The notes below the pieces were generated by a model. The model saw only the letters and a program-made list of their open reading frames with translations, ran no database searches and was not told the DNA's origin. A stretch of DNA of 64,000 nt, from the NCBI RefSeq assembly GCF_028858725.1, contig NC_084759.1, positions 90,764,889 through 90,828,888 of the forward strand, read 5' to 3'. Positions 13,901 to 25,859 of the stretch are shown one piece after another. Position numbers and translations under genes: made by a program. How positions within the stretch are numbered: position 1 is the stretch's first letter; each line of letters begins with the position of its first letter. The stretch is from Colius striatus. Taxonomy: Eukaryota; Chordata; Aves; Coliiformes; Coliidae.

Positions 13901-16900
13901 TTCTGCCAAAGAGGTGATGACAAACACCTTAAGAGTGATAACATTTTAAGCTACCAGCTGCTTCTGCAGCAGATGAACACTACCTAGGGTCTATTTTAAA
14001 AACCATTGAGAAACATTACCCTCTTATCCTGGAAGGTCTCCATGCTACCAGTAGGTAGGAATATTGATGAATATCATGGGAAGGAAAAGGTTGCCAATAA
14101 AGGCAAGGGTAATTTTTCCTTTGAGTTGTGTGTTTGACTATTTCTGAATTCCCTTCCTGCTTTAACACAATTTCCTTCCCTCAAAGATAATTGGCGTAGA
14201 TCCCGATGGGTCCATCGTTGCTCTGCCCAGTGAGCTGAACAAGACAAACACCACAAACATCGAAGTGGAAGGCATTGGGCATGACTTCATCCCTACTGTC
14301 CTCGACAGATCTGTAAGTAGCTGTGTGGTGAGAGGCATCTGTCTGGCTTTGCGTTCAGCCTACTCCCAAGTTCAGAGGTAGCCAGCTCTGGTACTCAGCT
14401 ATGGCCCAGCCCTAAGGCTACTTGTGTACCTTCCCAGTGCAGAACAAGATGTTGGGGGTGGAGGAGATTGGGACCCCAACACTAAAGTATCTCTCTGAGT
14501 AAACCTCATTGTAACTAACCTACAAGGAGAAGGAGAATACAACAGGAAAAGAGGAATATGCCACAGTACTGGCCTCACCAGTGTTCAGAGACTGCCTCTA
14601 TCACAACGATCACACAGAAGAGTGTTGAGGCTTCTCTTCATCATGCTAGCATTTCCTGAGCCTTTGCTATCACAGGCACTACACACAGAAACCTTGCACT
14701 GTTTATTGTCTGGAAGAAAAGATCCAAGTCATGTAAGGTGTACCAGTTGGCACCAGGCTTTAAAGCCCTAAATCAAGCTGCCTGTGTTCCCCCAGCCTCA
14801 TTCTTAGGGAAGACCCCCACAGCCTCAGTCCCTAGATACATTCTGCTTTCAGGTGTTGTGTTAACTACGTCTCTTCTGTTGGCACGAAGCTTTAGAGCTG
14901 TGAACTCTAATAATACAAAACTCTTTTTGTAGTTGGATCTGATTCTGCCTGTCAAAAATTGACCATTAGTGTAGTGTTGTCAGGACATCATGAACACCAC
15001 TCCTGCATCCTGACCCTGGGCCTGTCAGACATTCCTAACTCTCCCAGGAAAGGATGCTGGCTGGAAAAGCTGGAGTGACTGCCTGCAAGCAAGGACACAC
15101 TATCCAGACCAAGGATGCCCTGACAAACGTGTTTGCTTTCAACAAGTGTGGAAAGCAGCTCAAAAGCTGCCAGATGTTGTAAGCATCAGCACCAGGATGG
15201 CACATAGGATGCCTCAGAGGGTGGGGACAGCCTGAAGTAACACTTCCAAGACCCAACCTTCTTGCTTTCTCTTCAGGTGGTTGATCAGTGGTATAAATGC
15301 AATGACAAAGACTCATTCCTCATGTCTCGCAGGCTGATCAGAGAGGAGGGATTATTGTGCGGTAAGAATCAATGACAACAGTTGCTTCTCTTAGCAAGCT
15401 CTCTGAACCTCATCCTTTTGGGACCAAAACATGCTGGGGGTAGGTGCTCTCTGCCAGGTTAGCGGGGCTCAATGGCCAAACCGCAAGCCAGTGTGTAGTT
15501 TGCTGTAGATTTCAGAGGTGTGGCAGTGAGTCCGTCATCTGGGATCTGACTCATCGGCCATAGTAATTATAGAAGCAACAACTCTCCTCTCACTCGAGCA
15601 CATTTGCACATGGAACTGGATCTTCAGGCCTAACTCTGTGTGGTGTAGTGTTACATGGGCTGAAGAGAAGATTAATGGGACTCGGGGCAGGACAAAGTGG
15701 GCTAAAAGCGTCGCTCCGCTAACAGCTCTGTGAGGCTGTACTCCCAGTCGTTGAATGGTTGCCACGCTAGAGGTGCCAGGTTTGGACCGGGAAAGTTTCA
15801 AAGTAAAGAAAGCGTGAGATGTTCTTACTGAGTATTTCAGCCTGTGCCAACAAGCTGTAAGTGATCCCAACCGGCTTTCCAAAATGAACAGGTGCCCTCA
15901 GAAAAATCCTGTCTGTACCCTCGGAGCCTCTACATGGCATCGGCGCTTATCCAGCCCTCCCCACCACCAAGCAGATAGCTATAGGTTTGCATCCAGGACC
16001 AGACAGTATGTAGGCTTGTAGTTACAGCTGATAAGTGCAGCTTATAAGCTGTAATATATACTATACAACTGATAAGTTACAGCTGATAAAGGCCTGAGTG
16101 CCCACATCCAGGGAGTTCTGTAAAAGATCAGGCCGTTTGTAACGTTGGTCTAAGCCAGCAGGCACAGAGCCGATGTGTTTCAGCAGAAAACACTTGCTGA
16201 GCTCAACTATAATTTGCAAATTGCTTCATGTTCCCCGAACTGCATTTTTCAGGGCCCTTCCCCATCTGTTTGAAAAATGTGACCCAGTGCTAATTAACCT
16301 GCTGTAAAATACGTGCTGCTTTGAATGCGGTGTGTAATGGGCACAACAGATAGTGGAATGTGTTTGACTTCCAGTACTTGAACTACCGGTGGAAGGATTG
16401 CCTCTGTAAAGCAGGGACCTGCTTTCCCTACGTGCAGCAAATCACATGTGTGCAGACAGACACGGGGAGTGTTTAAGTCTTCCCATCACGTTGGCCTGGT
16501 ATTCCAAGCATGAATGTAATCTTTATGGTTTTTTCAGTCTCTACGATGCATTTAAAGCCAATCTTTGATTGCCAAATATGTCAGCCAGAAGCTCTAGATT
16601 TGGCACGGTCTTCTCCTCATGCAAAGGAAAGGTGCGGCGTGGGCAGCAGTGGTACGAACACCCCTGTACTGAACCTGCCAGCCATTGGCCTGGCCACAGG
16701 GTCACCACAAGAAGTGGTTCATGAAGCTCATAAGGTGACTCTTACACTGCCTCAAAGGCCCATTGCCAAGGGCCACCACATGAACACATCCCCTCATTCC
16801 CTACTTCTTCCTGACCCTAAAACCCACAAGGCCGTGGGGCTGATTTTCGCTGCACTCCCAGCGTCTTGATCTGCTCTGATGTTGAGGTGCCACCTCTGCC

Positions 16901-19900
16901 ACTGCTTTGCTGGGGTGCCCCACACACTGGCACCGTGGCCCTACACCCTGTGCAGACCCGATGCTTGCCTCTCTCTTCTCGGTACCCGTCCAGGGGGCAG
17001 CTCGGGCAGTGCCATGTCTGTCGCCGTGCAGGCAGCCAAGGACCTGAAGGAAGGTCAGCGCTGCGTCGTCATCCTGCCCGACTCTGTCAGGAACTACATG
17101 TGAGTTTCTTGCTTCCTCGCTTGTCCTCCAGCACTGGGGTGGGAGCTCCCTTAGCCCTCTCCCCTGCTCTGTGCATATGGCCTGTGGTTGGGGCCATGGG
17201 ATCCTTCAGTGACACAAACAGCACTGCTGAGCCCAGGTGGTGTGGGTTGCTGGAGAACCACTCCAATTAGAGAAGAATGAGAAGGGACCTTATCAACACT
17301 TATAAGTACCTGAAGGGCAGGTGTCAAGAGGATGAGGCCAGTCTTTTCTCTGTAGTGTCCAGAGTAACAGGCACAAGCTGGAACCCAGAAAGTTCCACTT
17401 GACTTTCCTGTGAGAGTGAGGGGGCCCTGGCTCAGGCTGCCCAGAGAAGGTGTGGAGTCTCCTTCTCTGGAGGTTTTCAACCTCACTAGGATGTGTTCCT
17501 GTGTGACCTAGGCATACCTGCTTGAGCTGGGGAGGGGTGGGGGGGGTGGGGAGTGGCAGTTGAACTAGATGATCTTTAGAGGTCTCTTCCAACCCTGAAC
17601 ATTCTGTGATCCTGTGGTAACTCTGACGGCATGGCACCCAGACCAAGCCCAGAGCTGGGAGTCCCTCTCGGGCAGGAAAAAAAACCCCAAAGCAAACAAC
17701 AGGGAGAAATAGCATACTGCTGTGGCAAACACACTTAGGTTTATTTCCTCTGTCACTGACTTACTGCATGGAGCAGGAATCAGTCAAGCTACAGTTTTTG
17801 AACTTGCATGCCTAAAGTTAGGAAGGCAAATAGCTGGCATGCTTCTGAGTGTTACTGAGCACCCGCAGCTCCCGTTGACCTTAAAAGGGGCTGAGAGCAG
17901 CCAGCTGCAAAAATCATGGGAGCCCCTGGGGCAGTGCTACAGTCTAGTGCATGAAACAAAGCACGACTTCTTCTGGAAGGCTCACAGACTTGCTCTTTGT
18001 TGGTGATTTCTAGGTCCAAATTTTTGAATGATAAGTGGATGATAAAAAACGGTTTCCTAAATGATGTCCAGGAGCACAGGCCTTGGTAAGACAACTTTCT
18101 GCTGGTATAAACTGGGAATCAGCTTTCTGAGTCTGGAAATTATCATCTTCAAAAGAAATTTGTATCTTTTAGTGTTTAGAAAAAACCCACACTTAAGTGC
18201 AGATCCCCCTGGGGAGGCCATAATGTCAGCTCCTCTCTTTTGAGTGGTCAGATATTCCAGTTCTCCAGTCAAAGCCTATAAGTGAGACATTCCTGTCCCA
18301 AAGTGGATGATCCATTCCCATATAGGAGTCATTGTCCAGGCCACCTAAACCCTGTCAAGCATGGTGGGGCATCCCACGGCTGAGGTGGACATCCAGTTTC
18401 ACTTAAAACCTCCTCTCTCTACTCCATGGAAGATGTTCAAAGGAACATCAGGATAGAAGGTCCTTCCTGTAGCAAGCTGATCTTTCAAACAAATCTGGAG
18501 GTCTTTTCAGGCAGGGAACAGTAAATTTTCACTTTCCAAAGCTGCAGGACAGAAAAGATGACCAACTCAGCTGTCTCTTGCACACTATGGGAAAAGAGTC
18601 TCCTCAAGACAGGGAATGACAGACAAACTCCTGATGCCAGTTGACATGTGGCTGGGCAAATGTCAGTTGTTTAGAAAGTGCTTACTTTCACTTTGAAGAC
18701 AGCAGATGTTATTAATGTCACCTGCAGCTTTGGATTACTGTCACTAAAGTTTATTGCAAGATACTCCCAAAAATACTTAATACATTTTCAAGGCCTCTCA
18801 TGCCCGGTTAGATCACTCTTGGCCCTTCCCGCCTCTGACGTTGCTCTGCCTTTTCTGCAGGGACAAAGGGCTGAGTTGATTTGGGAGTTGCCCGTGGTCT
18901 GCAGCAAACAAGTGTAACTTGTCCCTCACAAGTCACATGAGTATCTCTGCCAGGGTGTCTCCTGGGGGAGCTGCAAATGCTGCGTTTTGAGGACCCAGAA
19001 TAAAAACAAAAGAAATAAAACTGCTTCGTGAGCTTGAAGCAAAGCCCTCAGTAGCTCCCTTGGATTCAGGACAGCTCAGCACCTTGCTCACCTCAGCCCT
19101 GTCTCTGGAGTTGAGTGAACACTAGTCATATGGAAAGCTTGGCACCAGCAAGACCTGGCCACGGTGAACTTGTAGCATTACTACTTTGGGGATAGGAGTG
19201 AGGCAAGCTTGGAGGGCAGGCAGAATATCTCTGCATAGTTGGTCTCCTCTCTGCTGGCCTTGCCTCCCCGAGCAAGACCCACAGCTGTGCAGTGGAGAGT
19301 ATCAGCTTGGTGCTGCCATTTGTCTTCCAACAGGTGGTGGAACATCAAGGTGCAGAAACTGAATCTCTCAGCTCCTCTCATTCTCCTCCCAGAAGTCAGC
19401 TGTCAAAAGGCGATTGAGATCCTCCAGGAGAAGGGATATGACCAAGCTCCTGTTGTTGCTGAATCAGGGTAACTATTTTTATTCATTACAGGGACAGCCA
19501 TTCACATAGGAAGAGCAGCCATGATGAACCTTAAGACAAAGCATCATTTACTGATCCAGTGACTGGGCTCTTGCACTGGACTCTGTGATGCATGTTTTTA
19601 AAATAACATCTGCCTCTTTGTGAAGACTCATACAGAAAACTCCTTATAAATGAGCTAGTTGTAAATGATCAGTGCACAGTCAAAGGGAAGCCAAAGGAAA
19701 GGGGAGGACTGAGTGGGAAACCCACTCAAATAAGCAGCCAGAAGGACCGTAAGTTTCTGCAATAGCAGACTTACCAAACTACTATGAAACCAACAGCTTG
19801 GTGAGGACAAGGATCTTCTTGTCTCACTCAGATGAGGAGAAAGCTGGTGACTCCCACTGGCAGCAACAACAATTTAGTCACTGACTTCAGCCCCTACGAA

Positions 19901-22900
19901 GCACGTGCCCTACCTCAAGTCTGACCTCTTGTAAAACTCCCTCTTCCCCTACAGACTTATTTTGGGAATGGTGACCCTCAGCAACACCCTCACCTCGGTG
20001 CTGGCTGGAAATGCACAGTTCTCAGACCCCGTTACGAAGGTCATCTACGACCAGTTCTCAAAGGTATTGCTAAGGCCGTGGCTAGTGTCAGCTGCTGTCC
20101 AGGGAAGGGGAGAGGTTCACCATCACCCCGAGGAGCTGGGAGAAGAGGTCAATGAGATGACAGAGAGGTGAAGGCAGAGAGAGGTGGGGAGGGTAATGAA
20201 GACAGTGGGGAGATGAGAGTAAGGACAGCCAGCTGCACAAATCAGTGCGGACCATCAATGGCCCAGAGATGGAGTGACTGAAATGGATGGTGTTTGGGGG
20301 AAGCTGGCCTATGGAGGCACTTTGGACTGAGGAGAGACAGCACTGCATTTCTGCTACAGCAAAAGCAGTTGTGCAGGTTGTCTACATCGCCTCCCATCTC
20401 CCCAGAAACCTGCGGGTGGGTGAGGTGCCCTCGATGCAGGCCTGGAAGGTGCCACCCTGACCACTCACGACCACAGTCAGAGGCAGGATTCAGGCTCCAC
20501 ACCACTGTCCTCTCAATGTGAAGTGAAGCCTCACATGTGTCTTTTCATCCTGTTTAGATTAGCCTGGAGGACAGCCTGGGGAAGCTTTCCTGCATCCTGG
20601 AGAACGACCATTTTGCTATCGTTGTACACGAGCAAATGCAGTGTAGGTATCTGCAGAGACACTGTGCAGGCTTTGCACAGATATAGAAGCGGATAGAGGG
20701 AAATTCTCAAACTGTGCTTGGTAGGTATCAGCACAAGTGCTCCATGTGTGCAGCCCCTGAGCCTTTGTAGAAAGGATTTCTGCCCCATGGCTCTGCAAAG
20801 CCCTGGAACTACCAACTACTCACTCATTTCCTCTCCTGACGTGACAACGATGAAGGGAGAGGGGGAAAGGCTTGACTATAGGAGCCTGGGACCAGCACAC
20901 TACTGGATATGTGTCCTGCAAGAGCACTTCCCAGATCCTGGCCATGAGACCTGTGTTGTCCCCCCATGCAGGGGTGACAGTGAAGCACCCATTAGCTCCA
21001 TCTCCTCCCCTCCTCTCACAGTTTCCCATGGAAACTCACTTTGGGAAAGTATTAATTATAGATCTAATTTAGCCCCTTCTGACAGCCAAGGTGGACTGTA
21101 GGTAGCAGCTTGGGGTGCAGTGCCTTTGTTTCACAGCTGTAAGCTCAGGCCTCTAGTACTGCTTTAGTCACCTGACCTTGAATTCAAATCACCACCTTAT
21201 TGGTTGTGGGCAACAGAGGAAACAAGGGGGAAGCCGGGGATCTCCATAGACTTAATATCCCAAGAGAAAGGTTGCAAGGAGCATTTTAGGCACGTTAGGT
21301 AAAGCTTAGGTGGAGTTCAAGCATGTAAGTGCAAAGGAACAAACTACACAGTCCACTGCTTAAAGACCTTTTGCTGTGCATTCCCTGAGGCTGAGCCACC
21401 CTCTCAGAACACCTCTGTCCCCACGTGCCACCTCTGGAGATGCAGACAAAAGATGTTCTTATGCCTGTGTGTCCCAAGGGGGCTGGGTAAATCAATAGGA
21501 TGAGGGGCCTTCCATGCTGGGTGCTATCAGACACCTACCATGGAGGTCCAGGTAAGTCAAGAAAGCTGAAAACAAGTGTGTTGGACTGTGAGCGAGCCCC
21601 ATGGCAGGGGCACAGGAGTTGGGAGCCAGGAGGCACAATGCATGGTGATGCGTGCAGCCTGGGGCATCTGCCTATGGGCCTTACCTGGACATTGGCTGGG
21701 TACAGGGATGCCCTGCCAATTTGGGAGCACTGCTAGACTAGTCCAAAGCAGCAGCCGTGCAGCACCTTTGGTTTATTCTCAAACCCACTGCAGAGCCACA
21801 CTCTCCCAGGTGAAGCAAACTGGCTCCGTGGGGTCATGTGTGGTAGGACAACACCAGCACAAGGGTTGCTGACACCTTGCTGTTCCACTGACAAAAACAG
21901 GTATGGTGGCAGGTGCTGTCCTGTGAATCTGACACGCCTTTGCCTGTAAATTATACCATAAAACTTGCAGAAGAACAAATCTGGCCTTATCTCTAGGGAG
22001 TTGCTTTGTTTAAAATGTCAGCAACTTGAGAAAGCAGACAGAAGATCTGTGTTTAGGTCGTTTAAATGAGACCTAATGAGGGCTGAAGGCTGTAATTATA
22101 CTGATTTTATGGCATTACACGCTGAACATGCTAAGCATTCCTACGGTGAGCAAGCATGCAACACTGCACTGCATCAACTGCCTGCTAGAAACACACCATG
22201 CACCAACACCCAAGCCCCTCTGCAAGCTGTCCTCGAGCCCCATCAGCTCTAAAGCTGGCTTGCAAGTCCAGCCATGCTTACATGAAGCGTTGCAAATGAA
22301 ATTCACTCATTCCAAACTGCCTTTGAGGCACACTTCCAACTCTCTCAGCAAAAATAACACTGGCCAGAACTTCTTTTCTCAGCCATGTTGCCGCAAGATG
22401 ACAAAAATCTGTGTGGTATCCCATTTTGATTGAAATTAAGCATTATCTGCTAATAGAAATTAGATGGTACCCACCAAAATGCACCAGCCAGCTGCATGCA
22501 GCGCCTCTTGCTCTGGTTTTCAAACACCTGTTTCCTTTTCCAGTGCTGCAGTTTTAGCTCCATCACAGTTACCCCCTTATTTATGACTTTCTTCCCACAC
22601 CTTTAGAGCTTGCATTTTATCTTGTGTTTGGGCTCTGGTGGCTAATTTTGTTTTTATTTAAGAAAACATTTCTCAGATAGTTAAAGCAATAGTTGTGATG
22701 CTGTTTTATTAATGGTGGCCTAGGACGTTATGAGAACAGAGTAAAAAGTGTCTCACAGCTGCTCTTAAAGAGCCTCATTAGCTTGGCCTGAAAAGTTTTG
22801 TGGCGATAGAAGCGGGGCTGGAACAGGTTGGGTGAGAACAACTGGGAAATTAAGTTTCCTACTCTGGTAAAGAGTGTGTGATTTGGAGGGAAAACCCCTG

Positions 22901-23194
22901 CCATGATCACAGTAACCTGACCAAAGCTACATCAGTCCTTTCTGTTGAGGCAGAGCAGAGACAGCTGCTGTCCCCATTTGGGTTGTCTTTTAATAAACAA
23001 ATAGCAGCCTCTGCACAGCTGGGATGGGGAGGGGGGGTGGTTCTACTCACTGCCACCCCAGCCTCCCCACTAAACTGGCGTTTTCTGTGCTTACAGTCAA
23101 TGGAAATGGCAGTTCCTTCATGAAGCAGATGGTGTTTGGTGTGGTCACAGCCATGGACCTCCTCACCTTTGTCAGCAGAAACGACAAGAAGTAG
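1843..23194 (+). CDS. CBS: Cystathionine beta-synthase, 15 coding exons (whole gene span)
   Basis: CBS is a cytosolic PLP and heme enzyme that condenses serine with homocysteine to cystathionine, the first step of transsulfuration, and can also make H2S. The exons joined here give 1587 nt, or 528 residues plus stop (human 551). Visible in order, numbering from 1843: heme ligands Cys34 and His47 (human Cys52 and His65, same 13-residue spacing); PLP lysine Lys101 in GGSVKDR; SGNTG; the phosphate loop GTGGT; the CxxC motif CPEC; GGSSGS; then two CBS (Bateman) domains with DQAPVV and VVTAMDLL, the AdoMet-sensing part in the family. Ten internal exons from the second to the fourteenth equal the human lengths exactly; two differ by whole codons, and all phases match. 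Active-site residues look intact, so I infer a working enzyme. The weak point is the 5' end: no ATG is in frame in the heme exon, whose frame opens after a TGA at 1816-1818. The start therefore needs an upstream exon or a different acceptor. Confidence 0.95.
1998..5761. other. CBS: CBS intron after the heme exon
   Basis: A 3.8-kb intron bounded by GTAAGT and TTTCAG. It holds one plus-strand CR1 piece (about 3262-3661). I see no other gene. Confidence 0.8.
3262..3661 (+). repeat. CR1 LINE, 3' part
   Basis: CR1-type 3' sequence: a region reading AGGAAGAACTTTTTCCCTAA, then CACTGGAACAGGATGCC, then a tail with TTCCAACC and ATTCTGTAATTCTG. It is truncated at its 5' end, like most avian CR1 copies. 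A roughly 20-bp segment (AGAAGACATGATCA) occurs twice at its 5' edge (3290-3319). Inserted in a CBS intron in the sense direction. Confidence 0.85.
5762..5868 (+). CDS. CBS: CBS exon, start of catalytic core
   Basis: The 107-bp exon, the same length as in human, encodes [15 protein letters not shown]...MVRVNKIG and then GLKCEL. It has a pyrimidine-rich acceptor (TTTTTTTCCCCCC...TTTCAG) and a GTGAGT donor. It begins the fold-type II PLP domain. Confidence 0.96.
7875..8009 (+). CDS. CBS: CBS exon with PLP lysine
   Basis: The 135-bp exon, same length as in human, encodes [16 protein letters not shown] followed by the EPTSGNTG loop. The lysine of SVKDR is the Schiff-base residue (Lys101 here, human Lys119). 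The Asn of SGNTG contacts the PLP ring oxygen in the family. The donor is GTGGGA. Confidence 0.97.
9133..9212 (+). CDS. CBS: CBS exon
   Basis: The 80-bp exon, same length as in human, encodes [20 protein letters not shown] and then KMSVEK. The acceptor is CACTTAG. The donor, GTCAGA, is weaker than its neighbours, but the junction keeps the reading frame. Confidence 0.95.
10452..10583 (+). CDS. CBS: CBS exon, one codon shorter than human
   Basis: The exon encodes [20 protein letters not shown] and then the conserved [12 protein letters not shown]. It is 132 bp against 135 in human. The missing codon lies at TPCTRF, where human has TPTNARF. The donor is GTAAAT. Confidence 0.96.
11660..11729 (+). 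CDS. CBS: CBS exon
   Basis: The 70-bp exon, same length as in human, encodes [20 protein letters not shown] and QCE. The acceptor is AAACAG and the donor GTACGG. Confidence 0.96.
12980..13071 (+). CDS. CBS: CBS exon with PLP phosphate loop and CxxC
   Basis: The 92-bp exon, same length as in human, encodes [20 protein letters not shown] and [16 protein letters not shown] binds the PLP phosphate. CPEC corresponds to the human redox CxxC at 272-275. Human has ASVGTGGT where this has IGSGTGGT, a modest change beside the loop. Confidence 0.97.
14187..14312 (+). CDS. CBS: CBS exon
   Basis: The 126-bp exon, same length as in human, encodes [20 protein letters not shown] and then [17 protein letters not shown]. 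The acceptor is TCAAAG and the donor GTAAGT. Confidence 0.97.
15277..15361 (+). CDS. CBS: CBS exon
   Basis: The 85-bp exon, same length as in human, encodes [20 protein letters not shown] and IREEGLLC. The acceptor is CTTCAG and the donor GTAAGA. Confidence 0.96.
16022..16054. repeat. Near-perfect inverted repeat (hairpin) in a CBS intron
   Basis: Two 14-bp arms (TTACAGCTGATAAG and CTTATAAGCTGTAA) pair at 13 of 14 positions around a 5-base spacer. A further copy of the left arm lies at about 16076-16089. Confidence 0.7.
16994..17099 (+). CDS. CBS: CBS exon, end of catalytic core
   Basis: The 106-bp exon, same length as in human, encodes [18 protein letters not shown] and then [16 protein letters not shown], with the last Met codon split by the intron. 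The Ser in GGSSGS matches the human PLP-nitrogen ligand Ser349. The donor is GTGAGT. Confidence 0.97.
17265..17617 (+). repeat. CR1 LINE, 3' part
   Basis: Recognisable blocks: GGACCTTATCAACACTTATA, then a GTGGAGTCTCCTTCTCTGGAGG-like block, then GAACTAGATGATCTTTAGAG, and an end near TTCTGTGATCCTGTGG. There is a G-rich expansion near 17530-17552. 5'-truncated, in the CBS intron after the RNYM exon. Confidence 0.9.
18014..18085 (+). CDS. CBS: CBS linker exon, two codons shorter than human
   Basis: The 72-bp exon (human 78) encodes [15 protein letters not shown] and then NDVQEHRPW. It links the catalytic core to the regulatory region and is the most diverged internal exon. The lost codons lie between GFL and PW. 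The donor is GTAAGA. Confidence 0.94.
19334..19468 (+). CDS. CBS: CBS exon, first Bateman domain
   Basis: The 135-bp exon, same length as in human, encodes [20 protein letters not shown] and then [26 protein letters not shown] is the conserved strand of the first CBS domain that takes part in AdoMet binding in the human enzyme. The donor is GTAACT. Confidence 0.96.
19955..20063 (+). CDS. CBS: CBS exon, Bateman domain
   Basis: The 109-bp exon, same length as in human, encodes [20 protein letters not shown] and then [15 protein letters not shown]. The acceptor is CTACAG and the donor GTATTG. Confidence 0.96.
20558..20642 (+). CDS. CBS: CBS exon, second Bateman domain
   Basis: The 85-bp exon, same length as in human, encodes [20 protein letters not shown] and IVVHEQMQ. 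The acceptor is TTTTAG-type (TGTTTAG) and the donor GTAGGT. Confidence 0.95.
23097..23194 (+). CDS. CBS: CBS last coding exon
   Basis: The exon encodes [20 protein letters not shown] and [12 protein letters not shown], with the TAG stop at 23192-23194. It is two codons shorter than in human. The Asp of VVTAMDLL matches human Asp538, an AdoMet contact. The acceptor is CTTACAG. Confidence 0.95.
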
Positions 23195-24834
23195 CAGAGT
23201 AGTTTGGCTGCAGCCACCTCTGCTCTGCAGGCTCCCCTTGAGCCCAACCACCTGGCCCAGGGTGCTTTCTGGGCTAATCCAGCTGATAGTTTCTCAAAAT
23301 GACTAGGTGAAAATCGTGATGTAATAACCATTTGCCTGCTAAATGCCACACGGAATATCACTAAAGAGAAGATAACTAAAGAAATTGCGTTTGATAGCCA
23401 TGTTTGGTTACCTGGAGCTACCCAGGGCCAGAGAGGTAACATGGGGGGAGGGATGGGAAGGGAGGGGAAGGGATGGTTGCTGTCGCCCAGATTTTAGCAG
23501 GTGTGGGGTTTGGAGTGTTTGCAAGCAGTAGCTACCTATGCATTGACAGAGTTACAGCTGCCGAGAGCAGTCCTGGTCCGAGCAGGGCTGGAGCCTGTCC
23601 CCACCATGAGAAGTTCCAGCTCTCTTGAGGCCTGGGGACAAGCCAAGTTGTGGTTGCAGTCTCCTGGTCCTCTCCATCCCTCATGAGGAGGTCTGCATGT
23701 ACCCCTCATAGACCTTCCTTCTCACACCTTAGCTCTCTTTGGAGGCCAAGGAGATGGCTTCTTTCTCCCCTCTCTGGGACCAGAGCACTGGAGGAGTGAT
23801 GAGGAAGGGAGCAGATGGGACGTAGCACCCTGGTAAAGGTGGGAGCTGGACAGATATGGGCAGGAGGGATGGGAAGGGACAGCCAAGGGCCATGATGGGC
23901 AAGGGTGGGGAACCATCACTCCTATAGCAACAACTGGCCTTTCGAAAAGCACCTTCCTCACCCCTGGGTGAGATGGTGGCATCAATCAGGGTGTCTTGGA
24001 CTTGGTCTTGTGAGGAGAGTGGTGAATCTGGCCCCTTGAAGAGGTAAAAACTCATCCTCACTGTACAGTAACTGGGAGAGGAGGTACAGCTTCACCCCTG
24101 TGTCCTGGAACAGTTATCTTCTGAATATGCATCCTGAGAGATCATTATTGAGAGGTAGAAGGGAAGGAGAGGCTGATCTTCATTGTGTTGTCAGAATATT
24201 ATATTCCAGGAACTGATAATGAAGGTCAGAAGAGCCATTTGCCATGGCCCCTAAAAAAACCGTAAATGGAAGCAAATGTGAAAGGAGGGTTGTGGGGCCA
24301 GACGAAGCGCTGCTGAAACCTGCTTTGGGGGAGCTGCTCTCCAAAGACGTGAAGAACTTTGCACTGTTTCCATAAGTCTTGAGAGCTGCTCCAAGGAGAC
24401 AGCAACCAATTTTGATTTTGGCTTGCTGCTGGGTGCCTAGCACATACGTTCAATCTAATCTGGTTTATACGGGACTTTTATTAAATTATAGAATGCTGAA
24501 GTATTTATATTTAGGAAGAGTGTCTCCTCTCTCTTTTGTTTCCTGAGTGACACGAGCCATATCAGATCTCTGGCAAGTTTTCCTTGAGTAATAACCGTAT
24601 TTGTCCAAAAACCTAAAAACTGGTTAGCGCAGCCTCATTGTATTGTATTTATTTTAGTGACCCTGTTGCAAACCAAAGGGTATTAGTCCATGCATGTATT
24701 CCAAACTCAAACAAGGAAGTCTTTAAGTGCCCCATAACTCTATGAAGCCCAGAACCGAGCCAGAATTTGGACAGCTGTGAAGCCTAGGACATGCCAGACC
24801 CTTTCCGATACCCTTAACTGCAGTGTGTCCTGCT

Positions 24835-25195
24835 GTGCTTTAGCTTGGAGGAGACTGAGGGGTGACCTCATTAATGTTTACAAATACATAAAGAGTGAGT
24901 GTCAGGAGGATGGAGCCAGGCTCTTCTCAGTGATGGCCAATGATAGGACAAGGGGCAATGGGTATAAGCAGGAATACAAGAGGTTCCAAAGACACACAAG
25001 GAAGATTTTTTTCACTGTGAGGGTGAGGGAGCACTGGAACAGGCTGCCCAGATTGGCTGTTGAGTCTCCTTCTCTGGAGACATTCAAAACCCACCTGGAT
25101 GAATTCCTGCTCTAGGTGATCCTGCTCTGGCAGGGGGTTGGACTAGATGATCTTTCGAGGTCCCTTCCAACCCTTAAGATTCTGTGATTCTGTGC
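24835..25195 (+). repeat. CR1 LINE, 3' part
   Basis: Typical CR1 3' sequence from GCTTTAGCTTGGAGGAGACT through CACTGGAACAGGCTGCCCA and GGACTAGATGATCTTTCGAG to an ATTCTGTGATTCTGTG end. 5'-truncated. It lies 1.6 kb past the CBS stop codon in the same direction as CBS. Confidence 0.93.
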
Positions 25196-25859
25196 AGCAG
25201 GTCTGGCTACAAGAGACAGAGCAGAGGTTTACCTCTAGCTAACAGCCAAGGGCGCATCTGTCTTTGCAGGGAGCTGAGAGCATCCCCTCCAACTCCCAGA
25301 TCCCTCACCTTCTATATGAATACCCCAATGGGATAGCTCTTGTCCCAAAGGCAGATCATGAGTTTTAAGGTCAGGCATGAGACACTCCTTGAGCTGCTCC
25401 AGAGACATGGATACCTTCGAAGGGGTGACCTGCCTGTGCTTGGAGACCACTGCATCCCCATCCCAGAGGTAGCCGCTCCAAACACACGTGGAAGTAAGGC
25501 CTTGTATGCTGGACAGGTCTCTCTCGGGGGATGAGGGAAGTTTTAGAATGCCTGAGTTGCACCCAAGAGTTTTGCAGCAGGAATGAGGCTGTTGCTACTG
25601 CTGCATGTGTGTGGAAACAGGAGCTTAAGACAGCTCTCCTTTTGCTCCAGCAGTGCGCAAGGCTGTGGGGAGTGAGCCATTCTGGTGCCTTGTCCTCTCA
25701 GAAATTGCCTGGTTTTGTTTAAAGGCTGTTCCATTACTGTGAGTTTGAACAGAAACAGATCCCTTATTTGAGGCGATTGAGGGGAACGCCTGCTGAGCCG
25801 GCTGCCCTGCAGCACGCCTCACCTCATGGACCTGCAACATCAGGCAGCTCTGGAGGAAA

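Larger units (their letters stand above)
5869..23096. other. CBS: CBS introns 2 to 14 (non-coding parts)
   Basis: The introns between the listed exons range from about 0.5 kb (19469-19954; 20064-20557) to 2.45 kb (20643-23096). All have GT-AG ends. Apart from one CR1 (17265-17617), a short hairpin (16022-16054) and a small TG run near 8750-8768, I recognise nothing in them. Open frames here are short and lack family resemblance. Confidence 0.75.
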
